This document shows, in pieces, positions 23,041 through 36,800 of a DNA stretch of 64,000 nucleotides. Location: contig RSEF01000003.1 of NCBI GenBank assembly GCA_003993805.1, forward strand, positions 106,484,852-106,548,851, in the 5' to 3' direction. Numbering within the stretch: position 1 is the stretch's first letter; every line of letters starts with the position of its first letter. The translations under genes were made by a program, and so were the position numbers. This DNA comes from Himantopus leucocephalus. Taxonomy: Eukaryota; Chordata; Aves; Charadriiformes; Recurvirostridae. Below the pieces are notes generated by a model. It had not been told where the DNA came from. It ran no database searches and saw only the letters and a list, made by a program, of their open reading frames with translations.

Positions 23041-24099
23041 TTGGGAAAGCAGGAATTCAACAGATCATGTTGAACACATGACCTTTCAGTTACCCATTTC
23101 AACTGTCGAGTTCAAGCTGGCGGAGACAACAATTGGAAGGAAAAATTGGGAGGCCCAGAAACTGAAGCAGCTTTATTGGGAAAGTACTGAGAGGAAAGAA
23201 AGAGGGAGCCCCAATATTGTCATACTCACTTTCCTGCAGGGGTCCAGTTATCACGTAAAAATGCAATGCCCTGTATTGTGGACTTCATTTCTGATCCATG
23301 TCCTGTGCGAATGGAAGTAACACAATAAATGTCTTTATTTCTCAGAGTACGATGGGGTGAGGTGTTTATTTGGGGGCAGATTGTTTGTTTTGCATCAGTA
23401 ACAGCCTGTATTGAGATACGGTGGCTTAGGGAACAGTTCAGCTGTTCACACCACGTTGCTTTCTAATGCCCTCTCTGCACCGCCTGAGAGCCCGCACAAG
23501 TATTACACATCCCTGCAGGGCTCGTTCCTTCTCTCACTCTAGATGGCTCCTCTGCACATATCACTGGCATGGAATCACTTCCATTTTCTTTTGACCTAGT
23601 AAATTCTTGTAAGCCAAGGCTGTGGTTTCATGGGCGGCTGATCTGATCTACCGGTTTGTTACTGCCTAAGGGAAAAGGTCACTCTCCCCGTCTCCTCCTT
23701 TGCTCCTCCTAATTCTCCACCCCACCGCCTCGCTGCACTCCCAGGATAGTTTTGTGCTGCATTAGTGAGTTAAACAAGCTCAGAGGGAAGCAGGACCTTA
23801 TGCTTTTGTCTATGTCCCCTGAAACTGCAGCCTAAATTTTACTATGTCCATATCCATTCTACACCTGTCCTCTTTATTCTTACAGTAATCGTCACATAAT
23901 TGCAGGCAGACCTTACAAAGTGACATGCCCAGTGTCTATCAGTGAACTTGAGAGCGTGGACATAACCACATCCAGATGAGACCATGAGAAGTGACAAACC
24001 ACAAGTAATGAAAATGCAGGATCAAAAACATCTGCTCAAGATGGAAGTACTGACTGCGGAGCAAAAACCTGGTCCCAAGTCAGGAACCGGATCCAGCCT
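23041..24099. other. Intergenic sequence, nothing recognised
   Basis: Unique sequence. I see no gene, RNA or repeat that I can name. Confidence 0.55.
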
Positions 24100-24230
24100 G
24101 TGCCGACACAAACATCTTGTGTTGGCTGAGGGGGATTCTTCAATGTCTTTGTGCCTCGGTTCTCCATGCACAAGACAGGGATGATGGCAGTTTCTCTGTC
24201 CCAGGCATGCTCTGAGCACAAAGGCGTTAA
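24100..24230 (+). repeat. Possible ancient MIR-like SINE remnant
   Basis: The stretch ctttgtgcctcggttctcc followed by agacagggatgatggcag resembles the 3' half of tRNA-derived CORE-SINE/MIR elements (tgcctcagttt..., then ...atgggga-type sequence). The match is short and diverged, and the borders are guesses. Confidence 0.35.
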
Positions 24231-25290
24231 CGCCTATGAGATGCTGTGATATGAAACTGAGGGGCTATGCAAGAAAGGTGTTTGAACCACCACCAGTGGC
24301 TCAGCTTCTGAACACCTGACAGTCAAGTTTTGTCCTTGCTGGCCCATGAGAGAGGGAAGAACACTGTCTCCATTTAACACCAGGAAACAAAAAGTCTTGG
24401 TAGCTTCAGTAACTTCAGCCTCAATTTTCTGAGTCCGTTGTTGGGGTCCCAGGTACTGTGTCAGCCTTCGGTCTGTTCAGAACAAGGATTGAGAGGAAGG
24501 GCAGACCCTAATTTGTCAAATAAAAAGCTTCTGGCCTTCAAACTCACAAAGTATCACTGCTTTGTTAATGGCTTCTGGTACTGTGGTGGCCTCTAGGATG
24601 TCTTATCATGATCCCTGCAGTAAGAAACCCAGAGAGAACCACCTACCAGAAGAACCCATAAGAATGATATTGCAAGTATAAGGCTGTTTGGATTTGCTAG
24701 AAATGGGCAGAGAGTTTGGGTGGTGCGTAGAAACACCAAATTAGCCTTAGTCATCATAACAGAGAGTAGTATGTCCCAGGGCATCCTGGCTTTTGTGAGC
24801 TAAGTCCAAAGAGCTAGGAGATGTGCTCCTGGGGTCACTGCAGAATGTTTGTTTGCTTGATGGTTATGTCCCAGCTAATTTTGCAATGTGAGTCTAAATC
24901 CTTCAACCGCACATCCAATTTGTAATTTAAGCCTGCATAATTTTATCTCTGCTTGCTTACACCCACTGTCTCCTGGTTTACACAGACCATTGCTGGTTTC
25001 TGTAAGAATTGCCGCATTGATTGATATGCGAAACAGGAAGGTAGGATGTTTTAATGTGGAACGGTATTTAGAGAGATGCAGCATCTGTGTCTAAAGTGAG
25101 AGATAGTTACAGGGTTAGACAAGTAGGCCATCAATTACAGGAGACTGAGGTTAGGACCATCTGGCTGTTTGAAACAACACCAGGTGTTAGCAGAAGCAAA
25201 TTTCCTGTGTTGCAACATAGGAGAAGAGCGGCAGGCAAGAAACAGCCCTCCGGAGCGAATCTCAGCCATGAAGGAGGCCGCTTCTCGTTT
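24231..25290. other. Intergenic sequence, nothing recognised
   Basis: Unique sequence with no convincing ORF or repeat. Confidence 0.5.
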
Positions 25291-25770
25291 CCTTTTTTAG
25301 TCCTGTCTTGTGGGGAAAAAAAAACCACTTGAAGGGCCTGACACACCTGTGTCTCCTGCTCGGTGCCTCCCGGGGCTGCTCGGGGGGGAGATCTCAGCCG
25401 GGGATGGGGACCTCCTCCTGCGAGGAGGGCTGAGCAGGACCTGTACCCACGCACCAGCGCAGCCAGCTCTTGGGTTTCAGTCCCACCACCAGCCTGACCC
25501 TTGCTGATGGACCTGAGCGCCAACGTCCTGGTTTGTTTACCCAGCATCCACGGTCCTCTCGAGGCTCTCCTTGCTGCCCAACTCGTGGTACAAGGTGTCT
25601 CCAGCCACGTGCAGCCCTGCCTCGGTCTCCCTCCCTATCCCTGAACTGTCTCCACCAACCAAGGGAGAGGCAGCCAAGGGTGGGCTGGCTGCTGGTGGAG
25701 AGGGTCAAGAGGTGCAGAGACACGTCCATCACCCACAATCTGCTCAGCAAAGGAGTGTCCACCATTTTCA
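25291..25770. other. GC-rich intergenic patch
   Basis: GC-rich with scattered CpG. Open frames of 111-138 codons occur on both strands with no recognisable domain. The peptides are low-complexity (Pro, Arg, Gly, Ser), as expected from composition alone. Confidence 0.4.
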
Positions 25771-28700
25771 ACAATTCAGGGCTATTGGGCCATATTTTTA
25801 AATAGTGACTGGCTTGGGGTATGCAAAAAATATTGCTGCATTACCCATATGTGTATTGTTAAATCTGAACAAGCATCTCATGCAGTTATGCTGCTTCAAA
25901 CTTTCTCACCTATACTTGGCACTGCTTTATTATTATTATTTACATTAAAAAGGTGAATAAAACATAATGCTGACATTCATCCAACCTAAAAGTTACACTG
26001 ATATAAATAAGTCAGGAAACAATCACATCTCCCACTAAAGTTCTTTTTACTGTACTAAACTAAGACTTGATGGAGGCTCTGGCAAGAGGCGATTTCCAAG
26101 GCGGTTGTTCCCAGCAAGCACCCCAGCTCAGCAATGCCCTTTCGCAACAAGCCGCCAAGAGGTTAAAAATTAGGTAAATGCAATCTCAGTAACTGACAGC
26201 AGAACCTTAGATCAGTTTTTCCTAGTTTCTATTTCTATCAGTGAGAAACAGCCCTCACTGGTTTATTTTAAACTTTAATTATTATGCTTTAATTATCTGG
26301 TGACAGAGGGAAAAGCCTTTGATTTGGTTATAAATGCTGAACTTACATGAATTCCTCAATAAAACACTTCATTTAGGGAACACAGCAAAGGTTGCTAAGT
26401 GACAGCGATGCAGTTATGTATCACAGCGCTTCCAAACCCCTACCGCCAAGAAGAAAATGAAATAGCTGGGGGCACCGGCGTGTAGGCAGGGTGAGGAGGC
26501 TAAAGGGCTACAGCTCATGAGCAAGCCTGTGCCTATGTATTTTTAGCTACCTATTAAATGCAGGATGGTTTTCGGAAGCTCTAAGCGCTTATGACATCCA
26601 CTGAATAATGGCAACGGTGAGGTGCCCAGGTCACTGCTATCCAGGTACTCTTGTGAAAGGGGATAATGTGGTGTTAGCTCCTGCCGGATTTGAAAACATC
26701 AGCTATTATGCAAATCGTAAGGTCCCACACCTTTCATTAAATTGCAGCAATATGAGTGTTGACCCAGGGAGAACATTTCCAAAACATACCGGTGACGAAC
26801 ATGGAGGTAAAGTTTTGGCTAATCTGAATTTCTAAAGATTGCCTTGGAAGAGAGAGTGTCTGCAGGTAATGGCAATAACCATTCCTGAAAATAATGCTGT
26901 GAGTGCAATTCTTAATTAAAAAAAAAAAAGGGAAATTCCAGATAGGTGGTCAAATTAGGTACCTATCCATTTACCTGTGAAACTGATTGATTTGTATTAG
27001 TAACAACCACATGCGTGGCCTTCCGTAAAGGTAAGCAAACACTTATTAAATTCGAGAGGTGTAAGCACATAAGTCAAATAAAACCCTTGCCTATTTTCTG
27101 GAGCAGGATAACAATTTTTATGCTCCTTTTTTGCAAAATATTTTGTCCTATGTGAATATTTCATATTTTGTGCTTACGGATGAAAAAGTAATATTTATTT
27201 TAATGATGGGCTGGCTGTACGACCATATTGTAGTCCTTAACTCTTTAAAATGCTTTTAAAACTTTTTATGTGACAATTTGTCAGGTGTGGGTTTGGTTTT
27301 TTAAATCCGCGATCATTTTACATTAAAAGAAAGTCTTATTTGCAAACCAAATGAAGCTCCAGCTTCTAAAACTAGGTAAAAATGAGACAGAGGGTTGGTC
27401 TGACTGTTAAATGAATGTATAAAACTAACACATAACCACAGAATTCTAAGATTGGGCTAGAAAGAAAATACACAGAAAATTGTATTGACTGCATCTATCC
27501 AGGACATTTGCTTTGGTGTTTTGGATGGATTATTGCCTATTATGCATTTCTCTGTTCTTTTGCATCCACCTCTCCCTACTTCTTTCCTGGAGACCTGTGC
27601 TCACCTTTCGGATGGTGCTCTCTTCCTAAGTGTTTTATTCTTACTTTCCTTAAGAGGGGCCAGTTTTGTGTGCCAGTGTCGGGAGCTGTTTTGCTTTCAG
27701 AAGGACAGTGAGATGAGGTTGTGTTGGGTCTGATCCTGCCTATATGCTCATCTGCTTCTCTGTTGTCCGGAGGCTCAGCGCTAGGGTTGCAGCGGGAACA
27801 AAACGAGAGCTGCTGTGGCACTGAGGCTGCCTGCAAAGATTTCACAAGGACTCACTTCATTTATTATCCTCTTGAAAACTGCCGGAGCTGCCCCACCTAA
27901 ATCAACCTTCAGCCTGCCCGGTCCAGCAACCAGTTTTAGCTAGGAGTAATGATGCAATGGGTTTGTGCAGAAAAGCTGTATAGCATCACTGACAAAAATT
28001 GCTGTAAGTGACCTTCATGAGGCCCTCGTACAGGAGCCAGCTGAGTGGCTCCATTTGCAGCTCTAGCCTGGCTTTGCGCATACTTTCGACCCTGTGTAAG
28101 AGCGTTCAGGAACGTTGGCCCCAGCTGGCAAGAATGTTGTGGTGAGAGAAGCCGAGCTCAGCGCAGCTTAGGCTCAGCTTGGAGCTTATCTAAACCGCAG
28201 GGTGATGGGTCTGGCACAGACCTGCTGTGCTGGATGAAACGTGGCCCTGCTTGGGCAACCACCGCCGCTTTGCCTTTTCTGCTGGTCCTTGCCGGCCGTG
28301 CAAGGTTGAAACTTTTGAATTTGAACAAGCCGGACTCGTCTGCCAAATGGCTCCTCTGCTTGATCAGGTCCATGCAGGCGTGCGGTATCTCGACTGGCAG
28401 CGGGTTTCTCCATGGTAGAACAAACCTGGGTAGCAGGAACACTATGCTGGCACATCCTGAATGAGTCTTCTCCTGCAGCCAAACTACTGGTACCCCAATA
28501 AATACCCCAGGATATTTAAATACCCCAGGCTGAGAGTGGTGCTGAGGATGATTTTGGCCATTTGACTGTTGAGTCAATTCCTGTGGCTTATGGGCCATGA
28601 GATTGCTTCACGTACAGCCTTGGGTAAACACAAGCGGTCCTGGGAGACACTGGGCATCCACAGTGCAACCTCCCACCTTTTTGCTCTGAAGGCCAGGATA

Positions 28701-29215
28701 GAAAACCTGATGCTGGGATCTGCGGTACGACCTCCTTCCTTTTGGCTTGGTAAGAGGAGCAAAAAGAAACCAGGGAAAGAAATAATAACACAACTGTCTT
28801 TGATCTGACTGAGAAATGCATTCTCAAGAATAATATGTGAGAAAGGCATCAGAATTTTTGCCCACTTAAAATTTCCCATTGTCTTCTAAGAAGCAAATAC
28901 TTTGGTGTATATTTTGTTTAGCCGGATTCTTTTGCTATGATGGTCTGTCTACACTGACTAAATTCTTGTACTAATGACTCCACGATGCCGCATTTAAAGA
29001 TTATAATACATTTATAGCCCAACGATAAAAAAAAAAGCACAGCTGTATAAAAGCCAGGTATTAGCTATTATTAAATAAAAATAATTTACAGCTTACCACA
29101 GTCACAATGAATGAGATTGACTCACCCATGGGCTTTAGGACATTATTTTCTAGTTTTTCTTTTGTGAGACTCTACATGAAGGATGTTAGCTCAGTTGGAG
29201 ATTTTCTCTTTTACT
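25771..29215. other. Intergenic sequence without a supported gene
   Basis: AT-rich DNA. At about 26255-26330 lie TTTAATTATTATGC-type homeodomain-like sites. A moderately GC-rich segment at 28040-28600 has open frames on both strands (139 codons plus, 146 codons minus) and no known homologue. The unit taccccaataaa is loosely repeated near 28491-28528. Confidence 0.5.
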
Positions 29216-29217
29216 CT

Positions 29218-29330
29218 ATGCCAAGGTTTTCAGAAGTGACTAATGACTTTGGGTGCCTAACTGGAAACATTGTAATAACGCCTGAATTTCAGAATGGCTG
29301 AGCACCCACCATCTGAAATTTAAGTCCTTT
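29218..29330. repeat. Ancient palindromic interspersed repeat
   Basis: The pattern ttttcagaagtgactaatga, then tttgggtgcctaact, then tgagcacccaccatctgaaa resembles an old repeat family found in reptile and bird genomes; I cannot name it with certainty. A perfect 9-bp inverted repeat, aatttcaga (29285-29293) and tctgaaatt (29312-29320), spans an 18-base loop. This suggests a foldback element or a relic of one. Confidence 0.5.
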
Positions 29331-32300
29331 TATGGTCGTTTAAATTTAGCTCTCAGGACTGAGATCCTCTAATTCATCAGGAACTCTTGAAAAGCTTAGA
29401 AGTTATGGAAATATATTAAAAAATTTAAGATGCAATTTCCTTCTTAAAAGCCTCCCCATACCCAATTTTCCATGTCCCAACATGTGTGGAATTAGAAAAA
29501 ATAAATTGGCAATTATTGAATGCAATATGCTTTGATTTTATGATAAAGAAAACATTGGGTTCATTTTCTTACTACAGGGAGGTAGCGCTGCTTTTCTGAT
29601 AAATTGTAATTTCCATAACCTTGTTTTTAAAGAGCATTGTGTAAGTTTTCTGGATCTTTAGCATAAATCAATGAAGCGGTTGTGGGAACTCAGCCTTTGT
29701 TTTACAAAGGTGGACCCAACTCTGTTGTCTTTATGTAGGGAGGGATGATTCACGGGATGCAGCAAGCGCAAAGGCTTGGGATACCCGGGGATGAAAGTCC
29801 CACGTAGGCTGACAATACTCTTTAGTTCATAGACTTTCTGGTGCCGTGCTGCCTCAACCCACAGTTACGTAGTGAGCAGATATTACCTTTCACTAACATT
29901 GCCTTTGCAGATACCGAGTCACATTTTTCTATGATATTCACCGGTGCAAACTACCACCAGTTAAATTATGCCATTTGACACCAGGTGGGCTTAATGTTTC
30001 ATTGCTCCCTGGGAGACGAAGCCTTTCCTTAGATAACTAGAGAGCTCTGGCTGATTATCTCATAAAAATCAGCTGTTGCATCAGGCGCAGAATAGGAGGA
30101 AGTTAGTCTCTTAAATGAATTGTAACTGGAAGCTTTTACTCTGTCTAGCCAGGCTGTTACCCACAGCTTAGATTAGATCTGATCTTTTTATGCTTCCCTA
30201 CAGGTTTGCTTTGATTGTCTCCCCATTTTCCAATAAACGCTGTAAGAGACCACTGGGCAATTACTGAGGAAGTCCCTGGGAACTGTTCCCAGCAAGTCTG
30301 TTTCGCGGCATGCAGGGTACAAGGCACTTGCCCAGGATCGCATGCTCCCAGATACACGGGGCACATGGATGGCCGTTCCCAGAAGTGGATGCCAAGAAGC
30401 AAGCTAGCAAGGGGCATGGGAACAGCCTTGTGACAGCAGCCAAGGGCAGCGGTGGGAGACTGGGGGCTGCAGCTGGGCTGTGAGAAATGAAGCAGCGTGT
30501 TTGGTTTTGAAGTGAGAAACCTAAATGCTTGTCTAAAGCACACTGGACGTCACTCAGCACCCAGTTTTACAGCCACAGTGCTACACAGAGGTTCTGCGAA
30601 TCCTTTATCTCTGCCTGACTGATCATTTCATCACCTGGATGGCCCTGAAAATTTAGCTTGGGGCAAGGACAGAAGAGTAAGTTTATCTTGGCATCTTCCA
30701 CTCTCTTTTTATTAAAGGGTTGTAGCATCTATTATTTCCTCCAACTGTTTCCCCACGTCCTACCTCTCTGAGCTTGGACTGTAATACCACATTCATTCCT
30801 GTACTGGCTCCTTACCTTCCCAGTCTCTGTCTTCATATCACCCCACCGTGTCCTCCTTCTGGCTTTGACCAGGTGACCCACCATTTCTGTGGAGGACACA
30901 GTGGAGCCTGAAGCCCCTTGCACCTTTTATTGGAACTCTTTATTTTACTTCTTGTTCATATGAGCCTGTTCCAGTCTGCAGTATTGAAATCCAGCAAGAC
31001 ACATGGGAATCCCCTGGTGTGCAACCCCAGCCATGGCCAGGATCTCCGGGACCTTGCTACCCACATCCATCCATCCTGTTGAACAGGCTCCACTCCTCTC
31101 CTCCTGGCTGTGAGGCTGCCGAGCCCCAGCTCTACTCAGGCACAAAGTCTGGCCAAGAGCAGCCAGACCTGTTGTTCAGCGAGGGCTGCAGCATCCATAC
31201 CTGCATCACGACAGACTCTTTTCTGCTGTCCTGCATCCTCTGAATTGCCAGCCTGGCAGCCAAAGTCCTCAGCAAGGAGGACACCATAGTGCCAAGGGCA
31301 GCCTAATGCCACATGCCCCTGCATTATTCCTTCTTCTCCCTCTCCCTTTGCGCGATGTGATGTGCTGGAAGGGTTTCAGGAAAGGCAGTGGAAGAGGAGT
31401 GTGGGGAAACCTTCTGGCTGCCCGGCCACCCTGCAGCTGATGGTGAGCAGCTTGTGCTCCCAGACATACCCAGCTGTCTAGACACTTCTGTTCATGGTAC
31501 CTATGGCATTGTCTTTCAGCTAAAATAAATGACTTCTATTTTAATAAGAGCAGAATAGCAAGACATGTATGTCAGACATCAAAGGGCTTGGGACTTATGA
31601 GTTTTGCAGGTGTAAAATGGAGCAGATTTTTTTTTTTCTATGAGTCTAAGAGTTTGGACAACAGCATTGCACAGGGGAGTATAAAACCCACTCTACTTGT
31701 AGTCAGGTAAATGTACATTGTACTGAATTAGTGTCTGGACTGGGCAGAAAGGGGAGGGCAATGGACTCTACAAAGAGGGTCTGAGAGATGACATTGGAGG
31801 CATAACCAAACCAGCAATCTGTTTCCTGGGAATAAAGTTTACCTCACTTATAAGGAAATGAACGAGTCCCTGCAGGTGTTTCTGAAGAACGAGATACTGT
31901 CGTCTGCACGAAGCATGGCTCGATATGACCTCTAAACGTCCAAGGCCACATCTTCTGCTCATAAGGAAGCAGAGCCTGCCCCGGCAGCGTGGTGCCTCTA
32001 AACACCATGCTGCTACAGCCCCACTGGCAGCACCCAGGGCAGCAAAGTCCCCAGCAGAGGCGCAGCTGAATGGAATATGCCTGTCACCCCAAATGTGTCC
32101 CCTCCCACACCACTTCTGCTGGCAGAGTGATTTTGGTAGCATTTCTGAATTTTTCTGTTCCTAGCAGACACAGATCTGGGAGCTGAACTTCTTGGTGTGG
32201 GCTGGGACCCACAGAAGATGGTTTCATATTCACTTGGCTACTGGTTTTACACGAGTGCCTATATCTCTCAATGCTGTGTATAGCGCTGCTTGTGTCTTTA

Positions 32301-33206
32301 TGGTGTAGGGCCATGTTGGGAACACCCTCAGGGTTTTCCTACAATAAAAATTCAGGGAAATTTCAGTCTCCCTATCTGTGCCTTCCCTGTGCCTTCAGCA
32401 GTCTTGCCCATCCATGTGAAAAGTTGGTGAAGTGGCTGCTTGCCAAGCTGGCCACTTGGCTGGGTGCTCCTCCTCCTCTCGCTGCCTCCTCCCCGCAGCC
32501 CTGTGGGGTGTCGCAGGTCCTGACAGGTGACCATGAGCAGGGAGCAGGACATGTCTGTGGGCTTGTGGGGACGGGGGTTTTTCTGAAGTGATGCCGCAGT
32601 GGTGGGGACACAGTACTGCACAGTTCTGGAAGCAGAAATAAAGTGTGGCACAGCCAAAAGAGCCTAAAGAGCCCAATGGACGTGTCAGTAGGAAATGGTG
32701 TCCTAATGCCCCTCATTTCTCTTATAAATTTCAGTGTAAGCCACCAGATATGCCTGTATCCAGTATATAAGCCTCTTTTTTTCTTTTTCCTTCATAAAAT
32801 GCACCTAAAATTAAACTGTATTTTACTCGGAAATTTTCTAGGAAGAAGTAATTGGCATCAGATCCAGGTGGCTTAAGGAGATACCAGTTCACTGCTGCCA
32901 GCACTACAGGTACCATAGCAGCAGCAAAGGCAGCAAACCTGGAGGCGGTGTATCAAATCGACCCTCCTTTGGGCCAACAAATACTCACATGTATTTTCGT
33001 CCCTGGAAAATATGGGAAAGCGCAGTGAAGGTAAGAAATGTACTTTCTTCTCTTTGTAATCCACTCTTTTTTTCCTTCTCCGTCTGCCCAGCGGCGGCTG
33101 TGCTGTGCCGATGAGCAGCACGACTGTCTGTGCCGGCCACCCCCGCAGATAGGACATTTTTGCGAGGCGTCCCCCAGCTCCATCCCACCCCATCCCAGCA
33201 CCCCCC
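29331..33206. other. Intergenic sequence up to the large gap
   Basis: Unique sequence, turning GC- and C-rich at 33090-33206 just before the Ns. Open frames at 30157-30560, 31768-32164 and 32271-32716 occur on both strands and show no recognisable domains. A donor-like gtaagaa at 33031 and a pyrimidine-rich cag acceptor ending at 33091 lie only 61 bases apart, too close for a convincing intron. Confidence 0.5.
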
Positions 33207-33812
33207 NNNNNNNNNNNNNNNNNNNNNNNNNNNNNNNNNNNNNNNNNNNNNNNNNNNNNNNNNNNNNNNNNNNNNNNNNNNNNNNNNNNNNNNNNNNNNN
33301 NNNNNNNNNNNNNNNNNNNNNNNNNNNNNNNNNNNNNNNNNNNNNNNNNNNNNNNNNNNNNNNNNNNNNNNNNNNNNNNNNNNNNNNNNNNNNNNNNNNN
33401 NNNNNNNNNNNNNNNNNNNNNNNNNNNNNNNNNNNNNNNNNNNNNNNNNNNNNNNNNNNNNNNNNNNNNNNNNNNNNNNNNNNNNNNNNNNNNNNNNNNN
33501 NNNNNNNNNNNNNNNNNNNNNNNNNNNNNNNNNNNNNNNNNNNNNNNNNNNNNNNNNNNNNNNNNNNNNNNNNNNNNNNNNNNNNNNNNNNNNNNNNNNN
33601 NNNNNNNNNNNNNNNNNNNNNNNNNNNNNNNNNNNNNNNNNNNNNNNNNNNNNNNNNNNNNNNNNNNNNNNNNNNNNNNNNNNNNNNNNNNNNNNNNNNN
33701 NNNNNNNNNNNNNNNNNNNNNNNNNNNNNNNNNNNNNNNNNNNNNNNNNNNNNNNNNNNNNNNNNNNNNNNNNNNNNNNNNNNNNNNNNNNNNNNNNNNN
33801 NNNNNNNNNNNN
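33207..33812. other. Assembly gap (606 N)
   Basis: 606 Ns. The left flank ends in a C-rich run (cagcacccccc) and the right flank starts with a T run. The gap length is not a round placeholder, so it may have been estimated from paired reads. Confidence 0.98.
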
Positions 33813-36800
33813 TTTTTTTTTTCCATGAATTGCATCACTTGGCGGCCTCTTGGCTTCATTCATTTGACTCCTGTGGTTACAAACCTTTCCCAATTGTTGT
33901 GAGCCTGCTTCCTCCACAACCCCTCTGTGGCCAAAGCAGGATATTCATGACTGACTGGCCTGGGGAAGCTGGATAACTTCCAGCTACTTTCCACAGCAGA
34001 GTTGCTCACTTCCCTCCCCCCGAGGTCTGAAATATCCTGTGGTTCTGGTTAGCTTTCTCTCTGGATGCACATCAGCTAAAGCACACGCATCATCATGTGA
34101 TACCCAAGGTTGTTTCAGCCCAGCTAATTGTGAGAGAGGCTTTATTTAGATGCCATGTATAAAAAGATGAGTAAAGCACTCCAATGTGAAGTCAGAAGGG
34201 TATTTGACTTGATCCTGAATGAAAAGCTGATTTGCACTGGCATGTAGCACTGGAGCTCTCCGTTGAGCTTTGCACATATGTCTAAGAAGTTTAAATAATT
34301 CCAATAAACTATGATGTCATCTTTGCAGCTCCGTTGCCATTTCCTATGATTTGGTTCATGATTTCTTTCCCCTCTGAGTTACTAACTGCTCATGAAGCTT
34401 GTGCAATTGAATGGGGCTCTTCTATTTTTTTCACGCTCCCTTCCCCCCATACAGAAAGCACAGACCAGCTAGTTTTAATTGGGGAAAACCACCTTCAACC
34501 AAATTCAGCATTACTTCTCAATGGGAATTTATCAGCACCTGAGTAGCAGTAGTCACTCAGCACAACGCCGCCAGCCACACTGAAGGGTATTTTGTTGGCG
34601 TGGGGAGTGTCTGGATGGGGAGGAGGGTTCAGGAAAACCTGTGCCAGAGTGAAATCGAAAGAGGAACACCTGCATTTGCAAACAGTGTTCACGGGCCTGT
34701 TCACAGCTTCATGTGCGCACACCTCCTTCCAAAGGATGGAGACATATTCAATGGTCAGGACAGGTTAACAGTCTCCAGTACACCTGTTTGTGTTTGCACA
34801 AATGCAGCAGGGCAAAAGTTCTGAGAAAGGACTGCTGGGACCCCGAAAGTACATCTATTGAGGTCTCATTTTCTGTCCCTGAAGCCATCTGGCAACGTCT
34901 GTACTATTAAAGTCTTTTTTTTTTTTTGCCTTCAAAACAGGGTGGCTGCATCTAACTTGGCTAGTGAATAGTGCCTGGTCTAGTCCAGTCCCTGCACTGT
35001 GTGACCTCCCAGACTGTGCCCGGGAACTGGTTGAAGGATGCTGGCTGGCCCAGGTCAGAAATGGTCCTGGCACTGCTGTAACCATTCTCCGGTTCAGATG
35101 ATGGGGATCTGTGCTGGTGTCCTGGCTCTACCTAACTTGCTAGGGTGGATGTGGCTGGACAGACTTCTGTGGGCTGTACAGGGTTCAGCTGTAGGACTGG
35201 GAATCTTCATTTTGGGTAGAAGAAAAACATCCTTGGGCAGGAGAAACTGGATAGGTGGGAGAGTGGGAAGATGGAAAGTGAATTCTAGGTGAGAAAGAGA
35301 AAAGTGTCTGGACTTCAGTAAGAGACTAAATAAAGCCAGAAAAGAATAAATTCAAAGGCCAAATGAGTCCTTAGGAGTCAAAGTTTGTGAACTAGAGTAG
35401 GATATGTTTTCCAGAAAGAAAGCACATGTTGCTGCCAGTTCATTGGCACGTAGGGAGAAACTACTGGAACTTCAAGGGGTTTTTTCAGCAGCAACAATAA
35501 GGACATTTAGCCAAAGTTTTGGCTAAGACAAGCAAATTGCAAACTGCTATCCCATAATGGCTATGTGTTGCAAAATGTGGGATGAAAGGAAAAGATCTGT
35601 GACACTTGAGGACATTTCACTTTTTATATATTTCACTTTTCCAGAGAATTCATCAGATCATTCAAGTTGTTGAAGAAATGTCAGGAAGTGGAATACGAGA
35701 GGTTTTGCACAACTTATGAGTAACTTTTTTACAAAGTCTTCAAGTCAGAGAAAGTAATTAAAACTTGTTTGGGTTTATTTTTATTTCATGAAATCCCTTG
35801 GTGTTATTGTTTCCCAGGTCTGCATTTACAGGCTCAGGTTTCTTTGTCACTTCCCTTTGTACAGACCAAGAGCTGTTGCACACACAGGTACACAAATTGC
35901 ATCAAAAATCTTCTTTGAGCAAAGGTCATTTCAAATCAAGTGAGTTCTTTGTCAACTTCACTAACAACTTGATAACTATGTGGAAGCAGGTTTGCCAAGA
36001 CACCTAACAGGATTGAAGCCACCTTTTTCTTTCCACTTCAGCATTTCTTGGTGTTGCTAAAGGGAGTTGCGAGGAGGAGCCTTATCCTGTGTATTGCTGT
36101 ATCTGTCCACAGTGGGTTGCCCTGTGTGCCTCTTGTGAAAAACACAAGGAAGTCCTGATATCTGCAGGGTTTTGGATGGAGAACCGGATGCACTGTATGT
36201 TGTGAAGGTAGGTCTGCGGTGCGTTGCAGAGGTGTGACAGAGATCCATGCACACGTGCCATAACCAGCTAGAACAGCCCAGCTGCGGCCATGCAGGCTTC
36301 ACCAGAGGCTGTACATACTCATATAGGATGCCGGGTTTGCAGTGGGTGGCTCTAAGTCCACTGTGTCTGCTTTTCATCGGTTGCCTATAGCTGTTGTGTT
36401 TACCTTAGGACAGGAGCTCCTCGGATCTCCTTGCCACATAGACACCATACCCCCAGTACCTTTCAGGAGAAGATGCCACGTATACAAAGATCAGTAAGAG
36501 GAGCAATGATGCTGTCTGTACCTGTCTCCAAGGGCTTTCACAGAGATATTTGTATAATTACCCAGTGATAAGGACTGGAGCTCATCTGGCTGCACAGGAG
36601 AAGAAAACCTCTCAAATCGCCCTTTTATGTCTGTCAAAGAGCAAACCTCAGTGTTCCCTGATGCAGCCACAAGAGCCTGTAACAGAGAAGATAAGGAAAA
36701 GCAGCCTCCTATCATTCCCAGTGCAACACAGCTTGAGTACTCATGAGTTGCAGTTTGCTCTCGGCTCTGACTGAAGGAAAATGCCTGCTGACATGTCAAA

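Noticed and set aside
33031..33091. Donor and acceptor consensus as a small intron
   Set aside because: The 61-base spacing is below the usual vertebrate minimum, and no matching protein frame joins across it.
32873..33976. Open frames of 230-330 codons across 33207-33812
   Set aside because: They exist only because the 606 Ns contain no stop codons. The flanking peptides are short and unrelated to known proteins.
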